Below are positions 33,701 to 42,945 of a stretch of DNA of 64,000 nucleotides, piece by piece (within the stretch, counting starts at the first letter, position 1; every line of letters starts with the position of its first letter). Source of the stretch: Symbiodinium natans (taxonomy: Eukaryota; Sar; Dinophyceae; Suessiales; Symbiodiniaceae); the NCBI GenBank assembly GCA_905221605.1, contig CAJNDS010002188.1:370001-434000 (forward strand), given 5' to 3'. A program made the translations under genes and the position numbers. The notes beneath the pieces are model-generated. The model was not told the DNA's origin. It worked only from the letters and a program-made list of their open reading frames with translations, and did no database searches.

Positions 33701-35048
33701 GCGTTGTGCTTGTGTCTGTCCGGGTCGTTGTGCCAGTCCTTGAAGAGGAAATTGTTGTGCTGCTTCCGGTCTGGGTGCTGGTCTGCGTGCTGGTAGCTGT
33801 GACGGAGCTGGTCACGGTTGTCGTGGACCCTGTGCGTGTGCTCGACCAAGTCTCTGATCCTGTTGTCGAAGATGTGGCGGTCTCGGACACCGTCGTGGTT
33901 GCTGACTTGGTCGTCGCAAGGGCCTCACTCTCTGCGGTGGTGGAGCTCAACTCGTTTGTCTCATTCTTCCACTCGGGGATCGTGATGTTGATCTCTGTCA
34001 AGTTGGAGCCAGCAGCGAAGGAGCTGAACAACTTCCCCAAGTTTGTCAGGGTGCCGTTCGGGTGGATGAGGCCGGCATCGCCATTCTCTCCGTCCACGAT
34101 CGGATGGTCCCATTCATCCTTGAAGTAGCTGAACCAGGCATACATCTCCACGTCCTCATCGGCTTCGAGGAGGGGGATTGCCTCCTGCATGTACGCCATC
34201 TGGCCCTCTGCAGACAGCCGCTCTGGAGAGGCGGGGTCCGAGCATGCAATTTCCGTGACCCACATGGGCTTGCCGAAGACGCGGTAGCGGTCCAGGTGGT
34301 ACTTCAGGCCGTTGGCGTAGCAGCTGAAGACGTGGAGGCTGATCGCATCAACCTTGCAGTCGGCGCAGTGGTAGAAGAACTGGTAGAGCCAGTCGATCGG
34401 ATCGAAAGACCAGTGGTAGTTCATTGAGGGCGCGACAAGGGTGGTGATGTTGTTCTCTTCTGCCAGCCTCTCAAGATCTTTCCAGTAGTAGGCTGCCCAG
34501 TAGGGATGCAGGTTGGCCTGATCCGGGAAGTTGGGCTCGTTGAAGCCCAGCAGGGCCCGACTGCCCTCCGGGAGCCCGTCTTTCTGGGCGCTTTCGAGGG
34601 TACCCGACCCCCAGATCATGGGGTAGAACTCGACGCCCGCTGCCTGCCACACCTCCAGGCTGGGCCCACCTTGGAGCTTGTAATCCCAGGTGGCGCCCCA
34701 AGAGACGATGTGTGAAAGCCCAGAGAGCATCTCCGCAGTCAGCAGGTGGTTTTCGATGGCAATGCCTCGCTTCGCGGAGCGCTCCGTCTCGCCATCCTCC
34801 CGGTACTTCTCCCAAGGCCAGCAATCGGCACAAAGGTCGTTCTCCAACGCCGTCTTCACGCGAGCCTCCTGCTCTGTGAGGAGTCCTCCCTGCGGCGTCT
34901 GAAGAAAGACAATCCGCTCGCCGCATGTGTACGGCTCCCCGTCAAACGCTGCATCCTCGAACCAAACCTCCTCACAGCTGTTGCTCCGTACTCGGGTAAC
35001 GGAAGTTGCAACAAGCACGATCACGAGGCTCAGGGCAGCCTGGGCCAT
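27708..35048 (-). CDS. GH128-type glucanase fused to Ser/Thr stalk, membrane anchor and coiled-coil tail
   Basis: Uninterrupted 2446-residue frame. The first ATG is at 35048; the frame is open a few codons further only through non-ATG codons. Residues 1-22 are a signal peptide. Residues about 93-341 match the GH128 (Asl1-like, beta-1,3-glucanase) fold: KRGIA, WGATWDY, FYPMIWG, LLGFNEPN (putative acid/base Glu171), ISLHVF, KPMWVTEIAC (putative nucleophile Glu266), MYAWFSYF. Residues about 366-930 are a Ser/Thr-rich stalk, probably O-glycosylated, with seven 43-residue repeats at about 406-717. A Cys-containing patch precedes a membrane segment at about 1003-1027, and a second hydrophobic stretch follows at about 1030-1048. 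The rest is a charged helical tail with six units near residues 1250, 1380, 1520, 1675, 1790 and 1920 (core EAARRAAAFDEELQKQR). A duplicated motif (HRRPR.GSEDAQ) lies near the C-terminus. Predicted topology: wall-facing enzyme, long stalk, cytosolic scaffold. A role in wall or theca remodelling or sensing is inference. Confidence 0.9.
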   Translation of the reverse strand: MAQAALSLVIVLVATSVTRVRSNSCEEVWFEDAAFDGEPYTCGERIVFLQTPQGGLLTEQEARVKTALENDLCADCWPWEKYREDGETERSAKRGIAIENHLLTAEMLSGLSHIVSWGATWDYKLQGGPSLEVWQAAGVEFYPMIWGSGTLESAQKDGLPEGSRALLGFNEPNFPDQANLHPYWAAYYWKDLERLAEENNITTLVAPSMNYHWSFDPIDWLYQFFYHCADCKVDAISLHVFSCYANGLKYHLDRYRVFGKPMWVTEIACSDPASPERLSAEGQMAYMQEAIPLLEADEDVEMYAWFSYFKDEWDHPIVDGENGDAGLIHPNGTLTNLGKLFSSFAAGSNLTEINITIPEWKNETNELSSTTAESEALATTKSATTTVSETATSSTTGSETWSSTRTGSTTTVTSSVTATSTQTSTQTGSSTTISSSRTGTTTRTDTSTTLTTTSSSSSSTGTSTRTSSQTGSSTTVSSSRTGTTTQTDTSTTLTTTSSSSSSTGTSTRTSTRTGSSTTVSSSRTGTTTRTDTSTTLTTTSSSSSSTGTSTRTSSQTGSSTTVSSSRTGTTTQTDTSTTLTTTSSSSSSTGTSTRTSTQTGSSTTVSSSRTGTTTRTDTSTTLTTTSSSSSSTGTSTRTSSQTGSSTTVSSSRTGTTTQTDSSTTLTTTSSSSSSTGTSTRTSTQTGSSTTVSSSRTGTTTRTDTSTTLTTTGSSSSSTTQSSSATSITRTSSTKTWSGVTSSTTTVTLTETSATSTISTTLSMTETSVTATETETSTGSTTLSTTETSVTATETATSTDSTTLSTTETSATSTGSTTRTATSPPEPATTELTVASNATETGTTTLSSTYWAMLATSKTQTTTRTLTTTLTSTLSTSATRTATLASETWTATSTSGSIDSANTTTEPAYTNYTSSRHLTGTAPSTTVTQGGESTTYTLEEENATNDTELTCGEAVEAWCQNDPEGAPFIPLRHCSDWRLHDTMCTSRAGGQGGSSFKASTTLQQASLSVAFLVMAVIGAAMLSAAITSAYHRKSCLWLRYLLAALCLGFCCRRREEEEQEEELKRALKRAVSEKDWPGRCLNIMGNARVAPGPGVLLPVEAVGRRLASSPMAGEVVGTLSRKSANSEVTVGTPVGTTPASRAAALNRLQEAMAKATDEDTTWDEKQIALDQVGRLLAGAAVTNLPMALRQEAEAWQSRQDERLRLARSLGAAAQRAAVLEDGAREAMAQDGADENPLRELMARAKLSVGAGDREAMLAEAARRASAFQEELDAQRLRLQARRRKEGKSALLTTGALLDERDALSELKDKVAAEFATLPGLREDSNDEAWDSACDALEDAWKQLSADVESAAQEAQSELTETLAAAPGSKVTKSLEATDAERRAALAEAARRAAAFDEELQKQRQKLQKRAKGKGNPTPALELGRLLEDREAFQVLEAERAAALEKCQEFLTQEGRKLSESEANDWAQLVEALDAAKTDLDELGQEAVAETLAGTWADIATKLKTKLKTGKLQMQEDSRDEHLAMLGEAARRAAAFDEELQKQRSQMKKRRKALQKGSPDHDPLEACRSLADEQMLKKLAKEQAEACAQCEASAASAEGDAKEAWAELGAAWAAMSKDMAKAEKEARESAKVVVGDAASGLGEALGLVGEATENAELAGGCAKRLVEDDGDARRAALQEAARRVATFDEELAKQRAAMRRRRTDASVPAVLGHALRDGASLRGLAEATSEQRTACEAAIQAAREEGGAGADAWEDLAKVLGRLQEDVAEAAKEAEADAEEACGDVAEVSQHLAFRGLGAAARRLAAFERKLPMLRREGRERAAQAADELRDGFRAKQLQELRDELAEGTRECQAGMQEVPDAIGPLAAESRSAWQELLSLWRDLAADLESLAEGSPASLSTSATSLRRAFDTSVDDAEKQTALALAARRALQFDEELQRQRQRLVRRTKATKSPKEASETPEPSEPGPTERLRALGDAVALQALASDGEAAAAGCREALAKAEVEQKWDEVQGWKQILQVYESGQAPLQETMQEVEAAGGLSSQAKRAAGHRLVQQVARDQKQGAEACLKAVEKALNTDSGPLEELIEAQQLQTRSVKSNGGSTRRSRGAEVAAQVQMWDVLEEAQGLLNVLKKGGGGVQGQASCSSAEAMQVLKQLGDEAARQLDAISTTHEKETKAKETKAKEKLEQRDAGCQTIFRLGGMAWHSNPAVQKLLEELMKVSTQGPTADPDQVDKLDDEVTAIMEKWQKTFIERNRQRGNNIRRQEPPPDACALPPAQAPTVSPSAPQAPPVMLEADMVDGAAVKKLEERLEAPAPWIGLKRDEVKVTVEASSFQTSTFDNNLPGLMPEPEDASGVPVPVTGRIPHSSEHRRPRAGSEDAQQIPHMSEHRRPRTGSEDAQGQRSEPVASRSRRRRSLESSKLQCEGSASSGCPDWSWQPFCFLGRYLR
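32897..33830 (-). repeat. 129-bp coding tandem repeat with 258-bp higher-order period
   Basis: Seven near-identical 129-bp units inside the GH128 gene encode 43-residue Ser/Thr repeats. Units alternate between Gln and Arg variants (TQTDTS and TRTDTS), so the true repeating block is a 258-bp dimer. Confidence 0.95.
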
Positions 35049-35193
35049 CTCGTTGATTGGCGAACTCTGCAAAGAGGTCTCGAAATCTGCGGCGAAGATA
35101 AGACTGTGCAGCAGGGAGCCGCCGAGAGACCACTTGAGCGCGACGAGACTGGTGCTCGATCAAGCTCTGAAGAGGACTCTCAACTTCTAGGCA

Positions 35194-35203
35194 CTTGAGC
35201 CAA
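35194..35203 (-). other. Possible relict of the dinoflagellate spliced leader
   Basis: The minus strand reads TTGGCTCAAG, identical to the last ten bases of the dinoflagellate spliced leader, 146 bases upstream of the ATG of the intronless GH128 gene and in the sense orientation. The preceding leader bases do not match well, so only the 3' part would remain. A ten-base match has about a one-in-eight chance of occurring somewhere in the window, but far less in this position. Confidence 0.45.
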
Positions 35204-35705
35204 TGTTATCAGGTTTCAGCACTGATGCAAGCAGTCATGGCACATGCAGCTGAGCTCACGCGGCCCGTACATCGCCTCAGATTCAGAGAGAAGGCTGGAC
35301 GCTGTGGGTGCTGGCGATAGAGGACCTTAGTCAGCCAGTGAATGCTTAGCTTCTGGTGCGTGGGCACTCCACTGCTCCACTCCCCAGGTCCAACTAAGCC
35401 TATAAGTTTAAAGCCTTGTGAAAGTTGTTCAAGCCACCGGATGCCAACAACATGCGAGGGAACGCATGCTGTGACATGACTTTGGAATTGGAAGGATGGA
35501 CAGACCAACCGAAAAGCAATTCAAAAAAAGAGCCACACTGCAAGCCATCAAAAAACTCCGGAATTCTTGTCTTCCAAAGAGGCGGATTCCTGCCTTCCGA
35601 GCCCCAGGCCTCCAGTCTCCAGGCGCTGAGCCAAAGTGTCACGGCCAGGAGGGAAATCCAATTGTTCCGCTCCACATAGAACAGGTTCGAGGTCCTGAAA
35701 TTCCA

Positions 35706-35752
35706 CTTGGGAATCACTTGGGAATCACTTGGGAATCACTTGGGAATCACTT
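35706..35752. repeat. 11-bp tandem repeat, four copies
   Basis: Perfect units of TTGGGAATCAC upstream of the GH128 gene. Confidence 0.9.
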
Positions 35753-36091
35753 TAAGATTCTGAGCGATTGTGGGGCAAACAGCCCTGTAGTGCCAGGTCA
35801 GCAGAGGACTCCGCAGAGTGCACTTGTGGGGCATCCCCCTAAACCCCCTTCAACCCTTGGGAAGAGCCAGGCAACTCTCGCTCCAGGGCTCCGATCTTCT
35901 GCGTCTTTGCTTGTGCACGCTGCACACCTCAACTGAGAGGATGAGCAGCGGATGATTGGCGAGGGCTCCCGGTCAAGTCTACGGCGAGTCTACGGCCACC
36001 TGGACGCTCAGAAGGCAAGCGGCTTGCGTAGGTGATCACCAAGAGGATGCTGCAGAATGCCTTGCAGCAGCTGGTGGCTTGGGGCATCACA

Positions 36092-36092
36092 T

Positions 36093-36125
<33 letters not shown>

Positions 36126-36182
36126 GAGACCCAGAGAGAGAGAGAGAGAGACCCGGAGAGACAGGGGACGAGAGAGAGAGAG
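36092..36182. repeat. GA microsatellite
   Basis: GAGAGA runs broken by GACCCG and similar. Confidence 0.95.
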
Positions 36183-36800
36183 GAGTGAAGCCACGGTGCT
36201 GTCATCAAGACGGCAACGTTCAGCCGAAGGTTGCCAAGCGTCACCGGCGAAGGCGCTCGCATCACCTTCGAGGCCACCTGAGCTTCAGGGGCTTTTTGGG
36301 CCTTGTTAGGGCCTTTTTGGGGCCTTTTTGGTCCTTTGTGCGGCCTGTTGGGCCTTGAGGAGTGGCGCACATCACCCACAAAGGCAAGCCACCTGCATCA
36401 AAATGGGGACGTCGCTCAGAAACATCAGCAGTACGACGAATCCCGGCGGGATCGCCACATATGTGAAGATGCCCCAGAAGGTCGTCATCCTGGAAAGCGA
36501 ACACCAAGCCACATTCTGCAGAAATACGCCCTGACGGTACTACCGAGAAGCCATGAAAAATAGCCTGAGGCTGCATTCAACTGAGGATACCACGCGTAAT
36601 GGCTGTCCAGCAGTCTGCTTGCCCTACGGGCTACGAGCTTGGGCCACAAGCACCATGCCAGCTGCTGTCAAGGCAAGGGAAAAAAACCTGTCCTCCAAGA
36701 ACCAGAAACCATAAAACTAAACGCTTACGCGGCCATCTGAGCCCGTTTCCACATAATATGAGCTCATACCAACCCTTTTGCAGCAGGCTTGCGTGCCACC

Positions 36801-36881
36801 CCTAAACCCTAAACCCTAAACCCTAAACCCTAAACCCTAAACCCTAAACCCTAAACCCTAAACCCTAAACCCTAAACCCTG
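36801..36881. repeat. Telomere-like block (CCCTAAA)
   Basis: About eleven perfect units, preceded by CAGCAGGCTTGCGTGCCACC, a flank resembling those near 24550 and 18200. Confidence 0.95.
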
Positions 36882-38412
36882 AGGGAAGTATGGCCCCCGG
36901 GCGATGCGGTATCTCTCCGTCGGCTGCCCAGGCCGTCGGCACCTGCAGCAGGTTTGGAACAAGTTACTATTATTCTCCGGATCTCAACAAAAGGTCGGGG
37001 GTGAGATAATATTAAAAACCAAAATTTATGTTCTTTATTGGGTTTAAGTACCCTCAAAAATGTACATGTTGCCCAACGATGACAAAGCAAAAGTCAGGGT
37101 GCTACCGTGTCCGGCGAGTGGAGAATCTCGAACTCCCCCGAAACTCACTTTATTTCTCAGTTCTTCAGAACCTCGTATGAGGCAGGGGCCTCGGCACGAA
37201 TTGGGTGAGGCTGCGTCATGGCCTCACAGGTACTTCGTGGCAAACAAGACATCGCAAGATTCAATGCTGGTATCGAGGGACATGGCGCCAGCAAGCTCCC
37301 CAAGCCAGAACTCGTCCCTTTATGTCCCTTTCGGAGGGTAGGAGTACCTTTTCAACTCGAAGCTCTCTGCCCAGAAACTCGCGCATACAGCCCGCGTCAT
37401 CCCTTTAACTGCCCACCACGACTTGGGAGCAGACATGGAAGGAGGTCCCATTCTCGCTTGCCATCGCCTCAAGTTACTTTCACCACCAAGCGTCCGCACG
37501 CAAGAATCAACTCCACCAGAAACCAAGCCCAAGCATAAACGCTCCACCTCAAAACTCAAGACTCTGCCTCTCGATGCAAGACACAGGTCAGCGGAAGGCA
37601 TCGTTAAAGGTTCACAACCCGCATGCAACAAGACCCCAACACTAAAACCTCGGCAACCAAAGGAAGCACACCTGCGGCCCAGCGCGTTCAACTTGAGGCG
37701 AAGACAGGCTCGACTTCCTTCTTCCAGTTCAGGTCCAGTCGCCCGGCCTCAATTCGGAGGTTCATGGTAGATCCTTACTATTTTCTGATTCTTCTTATTC
37801 TTGGTATCACGAACTGTTCTTATCTTTATTGCTTGTCTTTGTTTAGTATATAAGCCCAAGAAGAGGGCCACGTCCTGCTTCTCAAGGGGGCGCAAGGCAG
37901 CGCAAAAATGAGACGACGAAGGACAATGTCAGAGCACCGCATTTCCTCTAGCCAAAGTCGAGAAACCCAAAGGTGCCGTCTTTTCAATTGGGTTCGCCCG
38001 GCAGGGCGAGTCATTGCGGCTATTGCTCAGATTCTGCTGATGCTGTATATAGTGTGCTTGCCTGCACCACTTCAGGCACCTCATTTCCTTTAGAGTCTGG
38101 GTATGCCTGCAGGCAACGTCTTTAGGCGCATCTTTGTGTGGGACACTGTGAACAGTGCAGAAACTAACTACTGGTTTCAGGAAACCTCTCATCAGGAGCA
38201 GTATACCAGGCCGCCACACAGCAGAAGGGCCACTGGCGCCTTGCCGGCGGCTGACAAGCCAAAACAGCTCGTGTCTTTGAAGGCTTTGCAGGGCAAAAAA
38301 ACACGGCTGAGCTGCACCGAGCAGCCTTCCTTGAGCCTGTGTTTGCCAAGCCCTCCGTACGCTCCGGGCACTGTCGGAGCTTGAAAAGCCTCCCAACGCC
38401 TTCTAGAAGTTT

Positions 38413-38676
38413 CTAGCATCTATTCGTTCGAGGATATGCATGCTGTGTACCACTCGACATTCCCAGCCCTGCGTGACCTTCCCGGCTTGCTGTCGCTGAA
38501 CTTGGCCGTGCGGGCGGTGGCGCTGGGGGCGGCGGGGCCGGTGGCGCCTTCGTCGGCTGGCCCTCTCTCTCATAATGGTCGCAATAAACACACTTAGAGG
38601 TCAGGCCACGGCAATCTGAGGGGGGTTCATTCCCTTTAAGGCAATAACTAAGCTCCAGGAATAGAGCATGCGCCAA
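38413..38676 (-). CDS. Candidate Cys/Pro-rich C-terminal segment
   Basis: An open minus-strand frame containing CRGLTSKCVYCDHYE followed by a proline-rich run (PPAPPPPAPPPARP) and a stop. Paired cysteines followed by a Pro-rich linker look like a small zinc-knuckle type segment, but spacing does not match a named class well. Exon limits are not determined. Confidence 0.3.
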   Translation of the reverse strand: MAHALFLELSYCLKGNEPPSDCRGLTSKCVYCDHYEREGQPTKAPPAPPPPAPPPARPSSATASREGHAGLGMSSGTQHAYPRTNRC

Positions 38677-39008
38677 ACAATGGCCACGTGCGCGTAAGCA
38701 CGTACCCTTCCCTGTATGCCAATAAAAAATCCTTGGCCCTGTGCTCTCCGAGACCCCCTTTGTGCAGCAGGCTTGTCACGAATGCTGCGCAAGCTGGGGA
38801 CTCCGAGTCGTGGGCCGGTGCCTTCTTGCGCAAAATGCCTTGTAGACCGGAGGCCTAGCAGAAACAGAGGGCCCATTTGAAGGGCTTGGAGAGGGCTGAT
38901 GGAATTTGCTCTCAGACTGCTTGTTCGTGAACTACGCTAGAGTGGCCCAGTGGCCCAGCATCAGCACGCGTATGCATCCTACACGAGCAACATCACCACC
39001 AACACAAC

Positions 39009-39063
39009 CTTGTGGTTTTCTGTTCTGGTTTGCGACGTTGACGTCTGCGCCGTGTTTCAGATG
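39009..39063 (-). CDS. Ankyrin-repeat-like exon fragment
   Basis: Between a CAG acceptor and a GT donor the minus strand reads HLKHGADVNVANQNRKP, the loop region of a canonical ankyrin repeat (LL..GADVN..N). Other repeats of the same protein were not found nearby, so this is either one exon of a widely split ankyrin protein or a remnant. Confidence 0.4.
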
Positions 39064-40539
39064 CTGGGTATCTTGCGAGTATTTTGATTTCATGCTGCCA
39101 CCAACTTTGTCACAGTGGATGTCCGGTTGGCGAGTAGACCGTTTGTGGACTTTCGGCATTTTCGGGACTTCACACTTCCAGGCTCACAGGCTAAGTTGTT
39201 CAGGGCTTCATATGAACAATACAAAGGGTGGAGAAGCCGAGAAGCAACCCCCTTTTCTTCTGGCCTCTGGGACGATGCCCCCAAGCATCACGTTGTGACG
39301 ATCTGCGCCACTGGGCTTCTCCTTATGCGCAGCATGCCTAGTGAGGCTTGGCAGTGGAAATGATGAGGCTCCGAACAGACATCCGCAATTCGCAAGCTCT
39401 CCAAGGTCTCTTCTGGGAATCCTAAGCTCACACATGCGAGGCCCAGGCGAGCCGTGATCTGTCGTGGCTCTCCTGATGCCGCGGACATCATGGAATCGCC
39501 CCTCTAGCACGAAACGCCAACTCGATGTTCAGGTCCTGGTCAAGCCAGACCAACCGCCGTGGCCTGGGCCGGGGGAAGCACGAAAACCGGTGCATCAGAG
39601 CCAGTCTCAGCATGAGGTCAGGGCAGCTGTCGGTCGGGCCCGTTGTGAAACTCTGCAAGCGGTCCCATCCTTGGCAGCTGCATCTGCTGGGACTCGAGCT
39701 GCAGTCTTGATCTTGAACCTCCTGAACCTGACACAGATCTGCATCACAGCATCTGAGGTCCCAACTGTCCGTTCAAATATGTGTTTCGGAGGAGCAGGTC
39801 CTGGGAAAGCACCGCGCTGAGTCCCAACGAACGCAGACCACCAGGGCTGTGGAGCGTCCTCTGCCTCCAAACAACTGAAGTCCGCATCGGACCAGCCTGT
39901 GCCTGAGTCTTCCCATAGCAACTCCTTTGGCACAACCCATGACTCTCTCTGTCGACTCGGCGTCTGCCTACCGACCCCTTCACGCCAGGTCAGCAATTGC
40001 CAGGGGCTGGGCTGAGTGACTGCTTCGACCTGTAGGGTGAGGGGGGAAGGCGGACCCTTTTTGGGTATCGTTTCTCCTGCGGTCTTTGCAGTGATTCCTC
40101 CTTCCGAAATGAGACTGGGGAAATCTACCCTTCGAAGCACTCCACCTTCTTGAGGCTTCAAGCCACAAAGAGGGCAAAGAATCTGACCGGCCTTTCCGCG
40201 AGCCGGCGCTCCAGTGCAGATAGCTGCCTCGGCACATCCAGTTCAGGATCCCTGTTCTACAATAGTCGATATCATATAGTGTACGACGATGTCAGAATAT
40301 TATATAGCCCCAAGAAAATGTGGAATACCATCGCTGCAACTTGGAGAAGAGCAGCTCAGGGAGCTAAACACGGTCTGGCTCTTGGCCGCGGGCTGCATGA
40401 ACGCAGTCTTCAAGTTCATGTCGGGCCTGCCCGCCGCAAATCCCCTCAACCCCCCACGTGCCGGGCCGTGTCCTAAAAGTGCATCGACACAGCACTAAGC
40501 TACACCGGCCACATGGTTGCCATGAGTTGCGACTCTTGG

Positions 40540-40650
40540 GTTCATATTGCTGGAGCATCTCTGGACATGTCTGCTGCAAGTAGCGGTGCCATGCTTCATG
40601 GATCCGCCTGCGGAAGCTGAGGAATTCCATCGTCTTGCGCAGGCCCCAAC
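40540..40650 (-). CDS. Candidate exon, helical basic protein
   Basis: After CCAAG followed by G the minus strand reads WGLRKTMEFLSFRRRIHEAW and RYLQQTCPEMLQQYEP. This is helical, basic and protein-like, family unknown. The 3' limit is uncertain. Confidence 0.3.
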
Positions 40651-41115
40651 CTTGGCGTTGCCCCTTTCTGGCTGACACTCCTCATCCCATCCCTCCAACA
40701 TTCAACCCGCCTTCAAAACTGTGACCTGGTGCCGGCATAAGAACTTTCGAGGGCGAGGCTGTATTTTCTCATCATGTAGGCTCCCAAAATGCAGCAGGAT
40801 CTGGACTGCCCCCGCACGGAGTGGATGAGTACCTATAGAGCTGAAGGGGCCAAAATAAGCAGGTTCCGTGGGCTTTCGGGAGAGGGCCGCACCCTGGGGC
40901 CTGGGAAGCTATCGGCGCACGCTCTCTGCTGCATTCAGGGCCTCTTCAATGAAACGGAAGGACTCGGACCTGAATGCGATACAGTTGTGGATATACATGG
41001 CTGCTTGAAAGTCTGAACAGCAAGGCTTGGGACCCTTGAGCCACTTGACCACCTGAGCGCGTGGCGACACGACATCGCGTGGATCCAGGACCACCTGCAC
41101 AAGGGTCAGAGCCAC

Positions 41116-41778
41116 TCAGAGCTCCCCAAGGCCGTAGAACTTGAGCCCACCTGGCTCTCGGCATCCACCCAATAATACGTTAGATATACAACGCCGATCG
41201 ACCTGGGACGTGCAGCGGGCATTCTCCAGTGTGCCACATGCAGCGTGAGACAATGCGTCGTGACCACCACCACCGTTCAAGCTGCGCTCGGAATTCCCAC
41301 GAAACCGGACTCTAGGCCCGCCGGCTCCCAGTGATTTGGTACCTGTCTTCCGGCGCAATTGATCACCCGCGTCACCTTGCGCGGTCCAAGAATCGCATGC
41401 ACGCCAACACCCTACTTTGCAGGATTTGTCTTCACCGTCTTCGCGGATTATCACATGATCGGAAGTGCTGCAAGCGGTTGCCTTGTTGGACACGACGAAC
41501 TCAAGGTCCTGAAGCATGGTCACGGTCACACACTTAGCAAGGTCACCAGCCCGACCCCAGCGCTCTGAATGGATATTTTGGGACGCGCGCATCAGGAGTT
41601 TATCGAAACCGTGAGCAAAATTGCATTGTAGGCACCATGGCACAGCGTGTTTGCCTGCGCTTTTGTGCGAATCCGGCTTTGCGCATTTTGCCCACGGCTC
41701 CACTGGTGAGATTCTGGGGAGATGCACGCTCACAGCGCCTGTGGGGACATGAGCAACTGCTGTACATATGGCAAACAT
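41116..41778 (-). CDS. Hypothetical ATG-initiated open frame, 220 codons
   Basis: Open from an ATG at 41778 to a stop at 41116 with no recognised domain. The adjacent minus-strand frame just downstream (to about 40910) also reads plausibly (VVKWLKGPKP, then SFRFIEEALNAAE), so the region may hold exons of one unknown gene rather than a single open frame. Confidence 0.2.
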   Translation of the reverse strand: MFAICTAVAHVPTGAVSVHLPRISPVEPWAKCAKPDSHKSAGKHAVPWCLQCNFAHGFDKLLMRASQNIHSERWGRAGDLAKCVTVTMLQDLEFVVSNKATACSTSDHVIIREDGEDKSCKVGCWRACDSWTAQGDAGDQLRRKTGTKSLGAGGPRVRFRGNSERSLNGGGGHDALSHAACGTLENARCTSQVDRRCISNVLLGGCREPGGLKFYGLGEL

Positions 41779-42602
41779 ATGGCATGCTGTGCGATAGGCT
41801 GGGGGAGATGGTTGAGAAGTCTGAAGTGGCTTCGTGTGCGACCTAGGCTTGCTTTGTCAAAGTTGGCAGCCGCCACCGCCGCCACCGACGCTGCCGCAAC
41901 CGCCGCTGTCGCCATGAGGTGGGCTCCTTTGCTGTTGCCAAAGAATTTTGCCATCCATGAGCAATGAGGGAAGGCATGAGCTGAACAAAGGCAAGAGCAT
42001 TTGCCGCTAAGGGGCATCGGCACTGTGGGTCTGAAAACCTCACAAGGGCACCGCGGACAGAGCCCCAGGCAAGGGCGCGCTAAGCAATGTGAACTTCTAA
42101 CGAACAAGAATCAAGAAGGACATCAAAGAATGCTGACTTCAAGCACAGCTAGGATAGGCAACGAACTGCTGAGGGAAAGGTGCGTCTATGCCGCTTGTGG
42201 GTGGCATGTGACGCGGCTATCCGCTAGGCCAAGCCGCCCCGCCACCAGCACCACCGCCGGCCAGGCCGCCGGCTGGTAGTCTACCAGAGCCCAGCAGTGC
42301 AGAGAGACCTGGGTTGAAGAGCTCACGAGCGTTGAAGCAAAAAAGCCGTTCCAATCCTCTCCGGGAAGTGCAGGCTCAAGGGGGGGAATCACATAAGGGC
42401 TGATGTGACCTTTTTAGGTCCTAGCTACCATGATGCTGGCCTCAGGGGGTTTCCTTCTTTGAATCCGGGTACTCCACGGAGCACGCGACTGGCACCTCAA
42501 CCTGCGACCTTTAAGATCTGGCCAAAAACCCTCAGTTCTAAGGAATACGTATACTTAGTGAAACGCTCTGCCTCCAGGACTATGCAGACGGCCAAACCCT
42601 TA

Positions 42603-42945
42603 ACACCCTGAAACCCTTGAACCCTCAGAAACCCTAAACCCTTAAACCCTCAACAACCTGACACAATCGTACACCCTTGAAACCCTTACCTCAAAGCCCG
42701 TAACCCCCAAATTTGAATGACGCCCGGGCTCTGCCACCCGGTGGACCTGGCCCAGCACTGTTGCCAAAGCCCTGATCGGGCGTTTGTTTAAGGGCTTAGG
42801 GTTTAGGGCTTAGGGTTTCGGGGGCTTAAGGCTTAGGGCTTAGGGCTTAGGGCTTAGGGCTTAGGGCTTAGGGCTTAGGGCTTAGGGCTTAGGGCTTAGG
42901 GCTTAGGGCTTAGGGCTTAGGGCTTAGGGCTTAGGGCTTAGGGTT
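42603..42945. repeat. Telomere-like region with homogenised GGGCTTA array
   Basis: 42603-42700 is degenerate CCCTAAA/CCCTTGAA. 42790-42945 contains a run of about sixteen or more identical TTAGGGC units rather than TTTAGGG. Confidence 0.93.

Larger units (their letters stand above)
35204..39008. other. Upstream region of the GH128 gene; no firm gene
   Basis: Holds an 11-bp tandem repeat, GA microsatellite, one telomere-like block and a Cys/Pro-rich candidate. A T-rich stretch with a possible minus-strand exon (near 37320-37450, MTRAVCASFWAESFELKRY) is noted without confidence. Confidence 0.4.

Noticed and set aside
32506-34128. A 540-codon plus-strand open frame rich in Val and Leu
   Set aside because: It is the antisense of the Ser/Thr repeat in the GH128 gene; repeat composition alone keeps it open.
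35049-35072. Extension of the GH128 protein upstream of the ATG at 35048
   Set aside because: The extra codons begin at TTG; the ATG gives a clean signal peptide, so I use it.
36008-36379. Open frames through the GA microsatellite
   Set aside because: Translation of simple repeat only.
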